This document shows, in pieces, positions 1 to 8,445 of a stretch of 64,000 nt of DNA; within the stretch, counting starts at the first letter, position 1, and each line of letters starts with the position of its first letter. Source of the stretch: CALFXN01 sp937957815 (lineage in GTDB: Bacteria > Synergistota > Synergistia > Synergistales > Aminobacteriaceae); contig DAIQNX010000009.1 of assembly GCA_036788195.1 (NCBI GenBank), positions 30,906 through 94,905 of the forward strand. The letters run 5' to 3'. Under the pieces are notes generated by a model. The model did no database searches. It worked only from the letters and a program-made list of their open reading frames with translations, and was not told the DNA's origin. A program made the translations under genes and the position numbers.

Positions 1-244
1 GCTCGCGCTCCAGGGACGATACGACATTGTCGTGTCTCTGTTCCACGATCAGGGACACATCGCCGCCAAGACCTACGACTTCTACAAAACTGTGAGCGTC
101 ACCTTCGGGCTTCCCTTTCTCAGGACATCCGTCGACCACGGCACGGCATACGACATCGCGTGGAAGGGGCTGGCGAACCCAGTCAGCATGGAAACGGCGA
201 TACTCTCATGCTACGATCTCGCACCGAAGTACCGTTGGAAATAA
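1..244 (+). CDS. PdxA-family 4-phosphoerythronate/4-hydroxythreonine-phosphate dehydrogenase, 3' end
   Basis: This is the C-terminal part of a PdxA-type NAD-dependent dehydrogenase; the reading frame is open from base 2 and the 5' end lies outside the window. The visible residues carry the family signature: a DQGHI motif, then TFGLPFLRTSVDHGTAYDI, where the aspartate and histidines bind the metal and the phosphorylated substrate. PdxA itself makes pyridoxine precursors. Relatives called PdxA2 act on phosphorylated four-carbon sugar acids such as D-threonate and D-erythronate. I cannot tell which applies, because the N-terminus and upstream neighbours are missing. A strong terminator follows, so the gene is not in the operon that starts at the IclR gene. 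Confidence 0.85.
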   Translation, partial: LALQGRYDIVVSLFHDQGHIAAKTYDFYKTVSVTFGLPFLRTSVDHGTAYDIAWKGLANPVSMETAILSCYDLAPKYRWK

Positions 245-254
245 CGTTCTCTGC

Positions 255-283
255 GGGGATCGGATGTATCCGATCCCCTTTTT
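255..283 (+). terminator. Intrinsic terminator after the pdxA-like gene
   Basis: Two perfect 11-base arms (GGGGATCGGAT and ATCCGATCCCC) are separated by two bases and followed by five T. It lies 10 bases after the stop codon and separates the pdxA-like gene from the IclR operon. Confidence 0.9.
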
Positions 284-380
284 ATCATATTTCCATATAC
301 TTTACATAAATTACGAAAATTATATAATTTACTTTTCTTAGAAATACTATTGCCCTTTCAGCTGAAACCCTTCTCATTGC

Positions 381-429
381 TTGACAATTCAGGACGCTCA
401 GGATACGCTATGTTGCGAAATGCAACATA
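381..429 (+). promoter_or_regulatory. Promoter and palindromic operator of the IclR-TRAP-ortAB operon
   Basis: A consensus -35 box TTGACA (381-386) is followed after 17 bases by a weaker -10 box TACGCT (404-409). A perfect inverted repeat, TATGTTGC-N5-GCAACATA (409-429), starts at the last base of the -10 box and covers the likely transcription start. IclR-family proteins bind such short palindromes, so negative autoregulation by the downstream IclR protein is the simplest reading. The bases before it (284-350) are very AT-rich and could act as an UP element. The boxes and repeat are seen; who binds them is inferred. Confidence 0.7.
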
Positions 430-472
430 TGGTTTTATATTGCAAAACCTTTCATGAGGAGGATGTCCCCTC

Positions 473-1333
473 TTGAAGAGCGAAGAGAAGGATCCGCATC
501 TTGTTCAATCCGTTCTGCGAACGTTGCGAATTCTCGAACTCCTGAACGACCGCGGCGAAACCGCTCTCGGCGAGATCGCGTCTTCCCTTTGTCTCGACAA
601 GAGCACGGTTTACAGGCTCCTCGCGACGCTCAAACACCTCGGATATGTCCGCCAAACCGGACAGTACGGCGCGTATGCCAATACCCTCAAACTCTTCGAA
701 ATGGGAACAATCGAAGCCGACAGACTCGGATTCAAACGGATGGCGCAACCGTATCTTCAGAGTCTCGCAAGGCAGACGCGGGAAACCATCAACCTCGCGA
801 TCCTTTCCGGAGCATACGTGATGTACATCGACAAGATCGAAAGTCCGGAAGCGATACGCGTCGGGTACGGTATCGGGAAACGGGTTCCGGCATATGCCAC
901 CGGACTGGGCAAGATTCTTCTCGCCCATCTTCCGGAAGGCGACGTCAGACGGATCTTGGCCGGCGTCCAGTTCGTCCGATTCACGCCCAATACCGTCTCG
1001 GATCTGGAAGAACTGTTGCCGCAACTCCGGGTAATACGAAAAAGAGGGTTCGCGACAGACAACGAGGAATATGCGAAAGATCTGTCCTGCGTCGCGGCAC
1101 CGGTCCTGAATCCGAACGGGGATGTGCTCGCCGCCCTGAGCGTGGCATACCCCCGCTACCGCTACAGGAAAGGGGGAAGCGATGAAAAACGTTTTCAGCA
1201 TCTCGTCGTGTCCGCCGCAGCATCGCTCTCGGCGGATCTCGGAGTCATGAGGACCTGCACCGGACTTCCGGAAACGTACAGATCCGCGATGATTCCGCAC
1301 GCATCCGCAAGCAAGGAGGAGGCTATCACATGA
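473..1333 (+). CDS. IclR-family transcriptional regulator
   Basis: This 286-residue protein has the two-part IclR layout. An N-terminal winged helix-turn-helix (about residues 10-65) includes a recognition helix around LDKSTVYRLLATLKHLGYV. A C-terminal effector-binding domain (about 80-255) follows. The start is TTG at 473, chosen because AGGAGGA lies 9 bases before it. The gene is first in an operon and its stop overlaps the start of the TRAP small-permease gene as ATGA. It probably senses the TRAP substrate or a catabolite of it, and controls the operon through the palindrome at 409-429. The ligand cannot be read from the sequence. Confidence 0.93.
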   Translation: MKSEEKDPHLVQSVLRTLRILELLNDRGETALGEIASSLCLDKSTVYRLLATLKHLGYVRQTGQYGAYANTLKLFEMGTIEADRLGFKRMAQPYLQSLARQTRETINLAILSGAYVMYIDKIESPEAIRVGYGIGKRVPAYATGLGKILLAHLPEGDVRRILAGVQFVRFTPNTVSDLEELLPQLRVIRKRGFATDNEEYAKDLSCVAAPVLNPNGDVLAALSVAYPRYRYRKGGSDEKRFQHLVVSAAASLSADLGVMRTCTGLPETYRSAMIPHASASKEEAIT

Positions 1334-1920
1334 AATCCCTGTTTTTCTCCCTCTGGAAGTATCTGGGAAAAATCCAGAGGGGCATCATGATCGTGACATC
1401 CGTACTCGTCGTCATTCTGATTCTCGTACAGGTTGCGCTCCGCTATCTCTTCAAGCTGCCGCTGATGGGGGTCGAAGAGCTGGCGTGTATGGTCGGATTC
1501 TGGATGTACTTCGTTGGCGCCGCGAACGGCTCCCGCGAACGGAGCCACATCAAGGCCGACCTTTTGCACACATTCATCAGGAACAAGAGCGCGCTCTTCT
1601 GGGCGAAATCCATTGGAGCCTTCACGGTGACCATACTCGCGGGAATCATGATTTCGTGGACCTGGAAGTATTTCCAGTGGTCGCTGAAGAGCTGGGAGCG
1701 ATCTCCGGCGCTGATGATTCCGATGGTGTACGCACAGGCGAGCCTGCTCGTGAGCGCGATCCTTATGTTTTTCTATTTCCTCGTTGAGCTGGTCGACTAC
1801 GTCAGGCAGGCGTGCGGAGAGCCGCCGTTCGATCTTCCTGCAGACGAAGAGGCCGTCGCCTGCGATTCCGGCGACGTCTCTCTCTCCGAGGCGGTTTCCC
1901 CGAAGGGAAAGGGAGCGTAA
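1330..1920 (+). CDS. dctQ: TRAP transporter small permease (DctQ)
   Basis: The 196-residue product is the four-helix small membrane subunit of a TRAP transporter, which pairs with DctM to use a sodium or proton gradient for solute uptake. Hydrophobic segments lie at about residues 18-41, 47-67, 95-116 and 128-157. The family pattern ALRYLF...GVEELA is present between helices 1 and 2. The start overlaps the iclR stop by four bases, so translation is probably coupled. The last 35 residues form an acidic cytoplasmic tail beyond the usual family end. Confidence 0.93.
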   Translation: MKSLFFSLWKYLGKIQRGIMIVTSVLVVILILVQVALRYLFKLPLMGVEELACMVGFWMYFVGAANGSRERSHIKADLLHTFIRNKSALFWAKSIGAFTVTILAGIMISWTWKYFQWSLKSWERSPALMIPMVYAQASLLVSAILMFFYFLVELVDYVRQACGEPPFDLPADEEAVACDSGDVSLSEAVSPKGKGA

Positions 1921-1923
1921 CTC

Positions 1924-3225
1924 ATGCATATCATTATCGACCTCATCATTCTCGTCTCTACCATCGTCTTCGGAATCCCGGTCCCGTTCTGCTTCATGGC
2001 GGCCGCACTGTACATGGGCCTCATATTCTTTCCGGATTTCTCGTTCCTCATGACGGTGGGTTTCCGAGGGCTGAATTCCCTGACGCTGCTCTCGATCCCG
2101 TTTTTCATCATGGCCGGGGCCCTCATGGGAAGCGCCGGAATCGCAGAGCGTCTGACGGAATTCGCGAACTCGATGCTCGGACGCATCAAGGGCGGCATGG
2201 GCGCGGCGACGATCGTCGCATGCGCGATCTTCGGGGCCATTTCCGGAACGTGTTCCTCCGCAGTTGCATGCATCGGGAGCATCATGATCCCGAGACTCGA
2301 AGCCCTCGGCTACCCGCGGGGATACAGCACCGGCATGGTCAGCTGCGCGGCCGTTCTCGGACAGCTCATCCCGCCGAGCGTTCCGATGATCCTCTACGGA
2401 TGGGTCACGCAGCAATCGGTCGCCGCGTGCTTCCTCTCGACCGTGGTTCCCGGACTCCTGACCATGACGCTTTTCTGCATCATCAATTTCTTTATGTGCC
2501 GGAATTTCCCGACCATACGCGTCGATCCTCCGCTGCCGCCGAAACAGCGGAACGCCGTTATCCTCACATCGTTCAAGCGCGGTTTCTGGAGCCTCCTGAT
2601 GCCCGTCATCATCCTCGGCGGTATCTACGGCGGCATCACAACGCCTACGGAATCGGCGGCCGTTGCGGTCGCCTATTCAGTGTTCGTCGGATTCCTGATC
2701 CACAAGGAACTCAACATGAAGATCCTCGGCAAGGCCCTGTACTCGTCCGCAACAACCAGCGGCGTCATCACCCTGATGCTCTTCTTCGTGACGATCCTCG
2801 GACGACTCTATACGATGAAACAGGTTCCGATGCAGATTTCGACGTTCCTTCTGAGCTTTTCGAGCAACAAATACGTCATCCTCTTCATGGTCAACATATT
2901 CCTCATCATCATCGGGATGCTCATGGACGACCTCAGCGGAACGATGCTCTCCGCGCCGCTCCTCATGCCGCTCATGCTCAAGATCGGCGTCCATCCGATC
3001 CACTTCGCGGCGATCCTCGGGACGAACCTCGGGCTCGGGAACGTCACCCCTCCCACGGCACCCATTCTCTATCTCGGAGGCCGCATCGGAAACGTCTCGA
3101 TCGACCAGTACATCAAGCCCGCGCTTATATTCATGATTTTCGGCAATATCCCCATCATTATTCTGACGACCTACTTCCCCGGGTTGTCCATGTGGCTTCC
3201 GCGACTGCTGATGGGGGTAAAATAG
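1924..3225 (+). CDS. dctM: TRAP transporter large permease (DctM)
   Basis: This 433-residue, highly hydrophobic protein matches the usual length and signatures of the DctM subunit that forms the transport path. Visible hallmarks are the ISGTCSSAVACIGSIMIP segment, the GQLIPPSVPMILYG loop, and the C-terminal half-repeat NLGLGNVTPPTAP. The gene begins three bases after the dctQ stop. Together with DctQ and the binding protein at 3341 it makes a complete TRAP importer. The substrate is probably an organic or amino acid that the downstream aminotransferase and OrtAB break down. Confidence 0.95.
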   Translation: MHIIIDLIILVSTIVFGIPVPFCFMAAALYMGLIFFPDFSFLMTVGFRGLNSLTLLSIPFFIMAGALMGSAGIAERLTEFANSMLGRIKGGMGAATIVACAIFGAISGTCSSAVACIGSIMIPRLEALGYPRGYSTGMVSCAAVLGQLIPPSVPMILYGWVTQQSVAACFLSTVVPGLLTMTLFCIINFFMCRNFPTIRVDPPLPPKQRNAVILTSFKRGFWSLLMPVIILGGIYGGITTPTESAAVAVAYSVFVGFLIHKELNMKILGKALYSSATTSGVITLMLFFVTILGRLYTMKQVPMQISTFLLSFSSNKYVILFMVNIFLIIIGMLMDDLSGTMLSAPLLMPLMLKIGVHPIHFAAILGTNLGLGNVTPPTAPILYLGGRIGNVSIDQYIKPALIFMIFGNIPIIILTTYFPGLSMWLPRLLMGVK

Positions 3226-3340
3226 CAAAGGGGCGTGTCCTTTGAAAGGAGGTGACGGCGGGACCGGAACATTCCGATATCGGCGGTATTCGTGAAGTCC
3301 CGAAGCGTCTTTACGTGTGAGTATCGAACGGAGGTGTACG

Positions 3341-4378
3341 ATGAGCACGAAACGATCACTGGCTCTCATATTTACCCTTGTTCTCACGCTCGGAATCGTC
3401 GCCATACTCGCCCAGTCTCCGGCACAGGCCGAACCGCAGTACAAGTGGAGGCTCGCGCAGGTGCATCCGGTTGACAGCGATTTCGACATCCGGGCGAAAG
3501 CGTTCGCCAAGAAGGTCTTCGACCGGAGCAAGGGGCGCATTCAGATCGACGTATTCTCGGGCGGCGTTCTCGGCGACTGGACCGAAACGTTTGAAATGCT
3601 GATGCGCGGCACCATCGAAATGACGATGGCCCAGGCCAACGCCAATTTCGACCCGAAGCTGAACCTGGCCTACTACTTCCCGTACCTCGTCAAGGACATG
3701 GACGAGGCCAAGAAGGTCTACGGACAGGATGGATGGGCGTACAAGATCATCCAGGATCTGTGGGCGACACACAACGTCAACGCGCTGGCGGTCTTCCCGG
3801 TCGGAATGGCCGGTGTTTCCCTGAAAACAAAGCCCGCGGATTACGCAAATCCGACAGTCTCCAAGGGACTCAAGGTTCGCGTCATGCCCATCAAACCCTG
3901 CGAGCTGACTTACGAAGCCCTCGGATACATCGCCACGCCGATCCCGTACGCCGAGGCCTATAGCGCCATTCAGACCGGCATCGCAGACGGCCAGATGGGC
4001 GGGCCTCCCTTCCAGGCATGGCAGTTCAAGGACGTCAACAAAGTCTGGATCCAGTACAACGACTTCTTCGAGTCCTGGTGGTTCGCCATCAACATGGACC
4101 TCTGGAAGAAGCTTTCCAAGGAAGATCAGGATATCGTCCGCACCGCGGCGAACGAAGAATCCCTGATCCGCTGGGACAACGTCGCGAAGGAAGACGAAGA
4201 ATACCGTCAGAAACTGAAGGCGGAGTACGGCTGGGAAATCGTCATTCTGACCGCCGATCAGCTGAAGACCTGTGCCGATCACGTCCGCAAGGTCGTGTGG
4301 CCGAAGATGGAAGAGCTCGTCGGCAAGGAACTGATGGACAAGATCTACAAGGAATCCGGCATCGAGAAAGCGAAGTAA
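3341..4378 (+). CDS. dctP: TRAP transporter solute-binding protein (DctP)
   Basis: The product is the periplasmic binding protein of the TRAP importer. The start is ATG 3341, with GGAGGT seven bases upstream, giving 345 residues. An upstream in-frame GTG at 3317 lacks a ribosome site. A signal peptide ends near AQA-EPQ (about residue 30). DctP signatures include GLKVRVMP, whose arginine normally holds the substrate carboxylate, and PYAEAYSAIQTGIADGQMG. The 115-base gap after dctM contains no gene. A terminator lies 14 bases after the stop, so dctQMP may form a transcript separate from the catabolic genes, or may attenuate them. Confidence 0.95.
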   Translation: MSTKRSLALIFTLVLTLGIVAILAQSPAQAEPQYKWRLAQVHPVDSDFDIRAKAFAKKVFDRSKGRIQIDVFSGGVLGDWTETFEMLMRGTIEMTMAQANANFDPKLNLAYYFPYLVKDMDEAKKVYGQDGWAYKIIQDLWATHNVNALAVFPVGMAGVSLKTKPADYANPTVSKGLKVRVMPIKPCELTYEALGYIATPIPYAEAYSAIQTGIADGQMGGPPFQAWQFKDVNKVWIQYNDFFESWWFAINMDLWKKLSKEDQDIVRTAANEESLIRWDNVAKEDEEYRQKLKAEYGWEIVILTADQLKTCADHVRKVVWPKMEELVGKELMDKIYKESGIEKAK

Positions 4379-4392
4379 GCGAGACCCAACGG

Positions 4393-4421
4393 GCGGGGGG
4401 CTTCGGCCTCCCGCTTTTTTT
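4393..4421 (+). terminator. Intrinsic terminator or attenuator between dctP and the aminotransferase gene
   Basis: An 8-base-pair stem (GCGGGGGG / CCTCCCGC, with one G-T pair) has a CTTCGG loop and is followed by seven T. It lies inside what is otherwise a same-strand gene string, only 28 bases before the next start codon. It may lower expression of the enzyme genes relative to the transporter. Confidence 0.85.
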
Positions 4422-4448
4422 AGGAACCCCGAAAGGAGATGTCATACG

Positions 4449-5804
4449 GTGACTCGGAATCTCAGCAACTGTCTGCGACTCGTCGAAGAAGACAGGGCAA
4501 TCACTTCCCCCGGAGCAAAAGTTCCCTACTATCCTCTGGTCGTCCGGAAAGGATCGGGAGCGGTCATCGAGGATGCGGACGGGAACTCGTATATAGATCT
4601 TCTCGCAAGCGCCGGAGCCGTCAACACAGGTCACTGTCACCCGCGGGTCGTGGAAGCGATTCAGAGGCAGGCGGAGAACCTCATCCTCTACACACACGTC
4701 TACATGTACCACGAACCAATCATCGACCTGACGAAGGAACTCATCGCGATCACGCCGGGGGATTACCGAAAACGGGTCTTCTACGGACTCTGTGGTTCGG
4801 ATTCGAACGACGGAGCGATCAAGATGGCCCGATGGGCGACGGGACGCAGCAAGATCGTCGCCTTCATCCGCGCGTACCATGGGAGCACCTTCGGCGCGCT
4901 GAGCCTGAGCGGTGTCAGTCTCCCGATGGTACGCGGCATGGGGCCGCTCGTTCCGGAGATCTATCACGTTCCGTATCCCGATCCGTACAGGACTCCGTTC
5001 CCCGATATGTCGCCGGATCAGGTTTCGGATTTCTGCATCGAGCAGATCCGGATCGCATTCTCGAGTTACCTTCCGCCCGATGAAGTTGCAGCCATATTCA
5101 TTGAACCGATTCAGGGCGACGCGGGATTGGTCGTTCCGCCCCTGAAGTTCATGAAGGATCTTCGCGCCCTGTGCGACGAATACGGCATCCTGCTGATCTC
5201 GGAGGAGGTCCAGCAGGGATTCGGCAGAACCGGCAAATGGTTCGGCATCGAGAACTTCGGTGTCGTCCCGGACGCGATCGTCATGGGAAAGGGGATCGCT
5301 TCCGGGCTGCCGCTCGGCGGCGTCGTCGCGAGGGCCGAGTACATGGACAACTGGCAGGCTCCTGCCCACCTCTTCACCGCCGCAGGAAACCCGGTCTGCT
5401 GCGCGGCTGCCCTTGCAACGATCGGCGTGATCCGCGACGAAGGACTTCTCGAACATACGACAAAGCTCGGCGAACACGTCATGGCTCGTTTCAGGAAAAT
5501 GCAGGAGCGGTTCGAGATCATCGGTGACGTTCGCGGCATCGGTCTGTCCGTCGGAGTCGACCTCGTTACCGATCGCACGACGAAAGAGCGCAACCGGATT
5601 GCGGCCGCGAAAATCTGCTACCGCGCGTGGGAAAAGGGGTTGCTTCTTTCCTTCTTCAGCGGGTCGGTCCTCCGCATCCAGCCGCCTCTCGTGATCAGCC
5701 GGGAGCAGATGGACATCGCACTCGACTCGATCGAAGAGTCTTTTGAGGATTTCACCGCGGGCCGCATTCCGGATTCCGTCCTCGATACCGTCAAAGGCTG
5801 GTAA
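4449..5804 (+). CDS. Class III PLP-dependent aminotransferase
   Basis: The 451-residue protein belongs to the acetylornithine / 4-aminobutyrate aminotransferase group. The PLP lysine is Lys281, in VMGKGIASGLPLGG. The motif ISEEVQQGFGRTG carries the acidic residue that contacts the pyridine nitrogen, and YHGSTFGALSLSG is the cofactor phosphate region. The GTG start at 4449 has AAGGAG 10 bases upstream. It precedes ortA and ortB. It could form the keto group of the OrtB substrate from an amine, or recover the alanine that OrtAB releases. Which of these applies cannot be read from the sequence; the family assignment itself is secure. Confidence 0.92.
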   Translation: MTRNLSNCLRLVEEDRAITSPGAKVPYYPLVVRKGSGAVIEDADGNSYIDLLASAGAVNTGHCHPRVVEAIQRQAENLILYTHVYMYHEPIIDLTKELIAITPGDYRKRVFYGLCGSDSNDGAIKMARWATGRSKIVAFIRAYHGSTFGALSLSGVSLPMVRGMGPLVPEIYHVPYPDPYRTPFPDMSPDQVSDFCIEQIRIAFSSYLPPDEVAAIFIEPIQGDAGLVVPPLKFMKDLRALCDEYGILLISEEVQQGFGRTGKWFGIENFGVVPDAIVMGKGIASGLPLGGVVARAEYMDNWQAPAHLFTAAGNPVCCAAALATIGVIRDEGLLEHTTKLGEHVMARFRKMQERFEIIGDVRGIGLSVGVDLVTDRTTKERNRIAAAKICYRAWEKGLLLSFFSGSVLRIQPPLVISREQMDIALDSIEESFEDFTAGRIPDSVLDTVKGW

Positions 5805-5827
5805 AAATTCGAAAGGAGAGACGTTCA

Positions 5828-6139
5828 ATGCAGGAAACAGTGCTCCGGGGATCGTGGGTTCAGATCGAACGGGTCGTTTTGCGGCCCGAGCAACGGGCGC
5901 CCCACATCCCGGAAGAGACGCGGAAGGTCCCCCTGAAACTCTGGGCGAAAGGATTTCTCGAACAGGACGCGAATATCGGAGACACCGTCGCGATCCGGAC
6001 ATCGATCGGGCGGTGCCTCACGGGAAAACTCCTCGCAGTCAATCCTCCGTACGTTCACGGGTTCGGGCGGCCGATCCCCGAGCTTCTCGAAGTGGGAGAG
6101 GAACTTCGGAGCCTTATCGCGAAGGAGGAATCCAGATGA
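5828..6139 (+). CDS. ortA: 2-amino-4-oxopentanoate thiolase, alpha subunit (OrtA)
   Basis: This 103-residue protein matches the small subunit of 2-amino-4-oxopentanoate thiolase, which splits 2-amino-4-oxopentanoate with coenzyme A to give acetyl-CoA and alanine. The call rests on size, on the sequence around GSWVQIERVVL and VHGFGRPIPEL, and on its position directly before ortB. The ATG at 5828 has AAAGGAGA upstream. The stop overlaps the ortB start as ATGA, which suggests coupled synthesis of the two subunits. In the known clostridial ornithine pathway ortAB sits beside genes for 2,4-diaminopentanoate formation and oxidation. None of those is visible here. Confidence 0.88.
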   Translation: MQETVLRGSWVQIERVVLRPEQRAPHIPEETRKVPLKLWAKGFLEQDANIGDTVAIRTSIGRCLTGKLLAVNPPYVHGFGRPIPELLEVGEELRSLIAKEESR

Positions 6140-7557
6140 CGGGGACAAGCTATCAGGAGGTCATGTCCCGAAAGGTCGAAATCATGAAGCGCGCGCTCGG
6201 GCTCGACTACGGAGAATTCGAGCGCGGCGGCATCGTGTTCGACTACGAGGAAATGATGCGGAAGGCGGGGTACTCTCTCGAAGAGGTCCGCGCGATTCAG
6301 GCGGAGACGAACGTGGGGAATACGCCTCTCATCGAGCTGAAGAACCTGACGGCCGCGGCACGGGCGCTCGCTCCGAAGGGAAAGGGAGCCCGGATTTTCC
6401 TCAAGGACGAAGCCTGCAATCCTTCGGGAAGCTTCAAGGATCGTCGCGCGTCCGTATCGTGCTATTACGCAAAAAAGCGTGGCTACGAAGGCGTCATCGC
6501 CGCAACGAGCGGGAATTACGGCGCAGCCGTCGCGTCGCAGGCGAACATGCGCAACCTCAAGTGCATCATTCTCCAGGAGCTCTTCGACAGCCGTTTCGTC
6601 GGCCAGCCGGAGATCCTCGAGAAGGGACGGAAGTGCGAGGCGTACGGCGCGGAAGTGCTCCAGATGACCGTCGGACCGGAGCTCTTCTACAACTTCCTTC
6701 TCGTCCTGGAAGAGACGGGCTTTTTCAACGCGTCGCTGTACACGCCGTTCGGCATCGCGGGAATCGAGACCCTGGGATCGGAAATCGTCGATCAGTTCAT
6801 GCAGCGCGAGAGGCGCCACCCAGACGCGGTCGTCGTGACGAACGCGGGAGGCGGCAATCTCACCGGAACGGCACGCGGACTTCGGAAAGCGGGGGCCAAA
6901 GACACCATCGTCATCGGTGCGAGCGTCGATCTCTCGGGACTTCACATGGCGAGCGACCGCGACTTCAACCGAAAATCCTTCACGACGGGGCACACGGGAT
7001 TCGGCATTCCGTTCACAACATGGCCCGACAGGTCGGACGTACCCCGGAACGCGGCGCGACCGCTGCGCTACATGGACCGGTACGTCACCATCACACAGGG
7101 CGAAGTCTTCTACATGACGGAGGCGCTCTCCGTCATCGAAGGGCTCGACAGGGGGCCGGCGGGGAACACCTCGCTGACGGCGGCCTTCGCGATCGCGCAG
7201 GAGATGGACCGCGACAAAACGATTGTCGTTCAGGAGACGGAATACACGGGTGCCGGAAAGCACGTGACCGCCCAACTGACTTTCGCACGGGAGAACGGCA
7301 TCGAGATCCGGAGGGGAGACCCGAAGGAACAGATCCCCGGAAAGAATATCGTCATCCCGGTCGATCCGTCGATGATCCGGGCGAAGGATCTGTCGCTCGA
7401 CGATCTCAGGGTCTCGTACCTTCACAATGCAATGAAAAATCGGCCGGCCGCCTCGCCGGAGCAGCTCAGCGACATCGAGACTCGATATCTCGCCGAAGAA
7501 CTCGGCATTGCGACGTCAGCGCTCGAGCCGCTTCTCTTGCGGGCGCGACGAGCGTAG
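6136..7557 (+). CDS. ortB: 2-amino-4-oxopentanoate thiolase, beta subunit (OrtB)
   Basis: The product is a fold-type II PLP enzyme of 473 residues, the length known for OrtB. Lys101 in NPSGSFKDRRAS is the cofactor lysine. A glycine-rich phosphate loop (NAGGGNLTG) and an early TNVGNTPLIEL segment are also typical of the threonine-synthase/OrtB group. The start is ATG 6136, preceded by AAGGAGG and overlapping the ortA stop; a longer open frame reaching 5743 overlaps ortA and the aminotransferase gene and is not used. It is the last gene of the operon, and a hairpin terminator follows at 7600. Confidence 0.9.
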   Translation: MTGTSYQEVMSRKVEIMKRALGLDYGEFERGGIVFDYEEMMRKAGYSLEEVRAIQAETNVGNTPLIELKNLTAAARALAPKGKGARIFLKDEACNPSGSFKDRRASVSCYYAKKRGYEGVIAATSGNYGAAVASQANMRNLKCIILQELFDSRFVGQPEILEKGRKCEAYGAEVLQMTVGPELFYNFLLVLEETGFFNASLYTPFGIAGIETLGSEIVDQFMQRERRHPDAVVVTNAGGGNLTGTARGLRKAGAKDTIVIGASVDLSGLHMASDRDFNRKSFTTGHTGFGIPFTTWPDRSDVPRNAARPLRYMDRYVTITQGEVFYMTEALSVIEGLDRGPAGNTSLTAAFAIAQEMDRDKTIVVQETEYTGAGKHVTAQLTFARENGIEIRRGDPKEQIPGKNIVIPVDPSMIRAKDLSLDDLRVSYLHNAMKNRPAASPEQLSDIETRYLAEELGIATSALEPLLLRARRA

Positions 7558-7599
7558 CATATAACCGGACCGAACGAGACGGTGAATGGCTAAGCGGGG

Positions 7600-7627
7600 G
7601 AGAGCGATACGCTCTCTTTCGCTTTCT
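7600..7627 (+). terminator. Probable terminator after ortB
   Basis: A perfect 7-base-pair stem (GAGAGCG / CGCTCTC) with a three-base loop is followed by a T-rich run (TTTCGCTTTCTTT). It lies between the convergent genes ortB and xth. Confidence 0.65.
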
Positions 7628-7655
7628 TTATGGATGTACTGAGATCGAACCCAGC

Positions 7656-8438
7656 CTACAGATCGAAGCTCGCGATGACCGGGGTATGGTCCGACGGTCG
7701 CTCCCACCCCCGCGGAACCCTGTCGATGAAAGCGTCGATCGACCTTTCGGCGACGTCAGGCGACGCGAGAATGTGATCGATGCGCCATCCGATGTTCCGC
7801 TCGAGCGCTCCTTTCACCCTGTAATCGAAAAACGAAAACTCCCCCGCGTCGGGCCGGTGCTTCCTGAACACGTCGACGAATCCCCGGTCGAGAACCGCGC
7901 GATACGCCGCCTGGGCATCCTCGTGAAAACAGACGTGGTTCCGCTTGTTCTCCGGATGCGTGACGTCGGCATCCGTCGGAGCGATATTCAGGTCTCCCGT
8001 CCAGACGAGCGGCTTGCCGATGTACTCCCGGTCGAACAGGGCCCGAAGACGGGCAAAGAAACGAAGCTTCACCGCGTAGTCGGGGAGCGAAATATCCTTT
8101 CCCTGTGGAACGTAGGTATTCACGACGGAGACGCCGCGACAGACGCATCGGAGAACGCGCGTCTCGCCGTCGGGAAGCTCGCCGTCGCCGAGTCCGAACG
8201 AGACGTCTCCAAGCGCTTCCCTGCTCACGGCCGCGACGCCGTTGTACGATTTTTCTCCGCGGAACGCGGCGTGGTACCCCATCTCTTCGAAGTCTCCGAG
8301 CGGAAAATCCGCGTCGACGGCTTTCGTTTCCTGAATGCAGAGAAGGTCCACCGGCTGCTTCGCAAGCCACCGGCGAAGGATCGGAAGGCGACTGCGGACG
8401 GAGTTCACATTGAACGATGCGATGCGAAATTCCGACAT
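7656..8438 (-). CDS. xth: Exodeoxyribonuclease III
   Basis: This 260-residue DNA repair enzyme removes 3' blocking groups and cuts at abasic sites. All main motifs of the exonuclease/endonuclease/phosphatase fold are present: ASFNVNSVRSR near the start, IQETK with the metal-binding glutamate, YVPQGK, GDLNIAPTDADV with the catalytic aspartate and asparagine, and SDHTPV at the C-terminus. The start at 8438 (MSEFRIASFN) is chosen because it begins at the first conserved strand and has GGGGAG upstream. A longer open frame would add 13 unrelated residues. It is the third gene of a minus-strand set with the EamA and hydroxyacid dehydrogenase genes. Confidence 0.95.
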   Translation of the reverse strand: MSEFRIASFNVNSVRSRLPILRRWLAKQPVDLLCIQETKAVDADFPLGDFEEMGYHAAFRGEKSYNGVAAVSREALGDVSFGLGDGELPDGETRVLRCVCRGVSVVNTYVPQGKDISLPDYAVKLRFFARLRALFDREYIGKPLVWTGDLNIAPTDADVTHPENKRNHVCFHEDAQAAYRAVLDRGFVDVFRKHRPDAGEFSFFDYRVKGALERNIGWRIDHILASPDVAERSIDAFIDRVPRGWERPSDHTPVIASFDL

Positions 8439-8445
8439 GGAACGA

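Noticed and set aside
1195..2415. A 406-codon minus-strand open frame over the iclR end and the TRAP permease genes
   Set aside because: It is rich in arginine, aspartate and histidine, typical of an antisense frame to membrane protein genes; DctQ and DctM are clear on the plus strand.
5743..6135. A 5' extension of ortB that reaches back across ortA into the aminotransferase gene
   Set aside because: The ATG at 6136 has AAGGAGG and overlaps the ortA stop; the extension overlaps ortA in another frame and has no family match.
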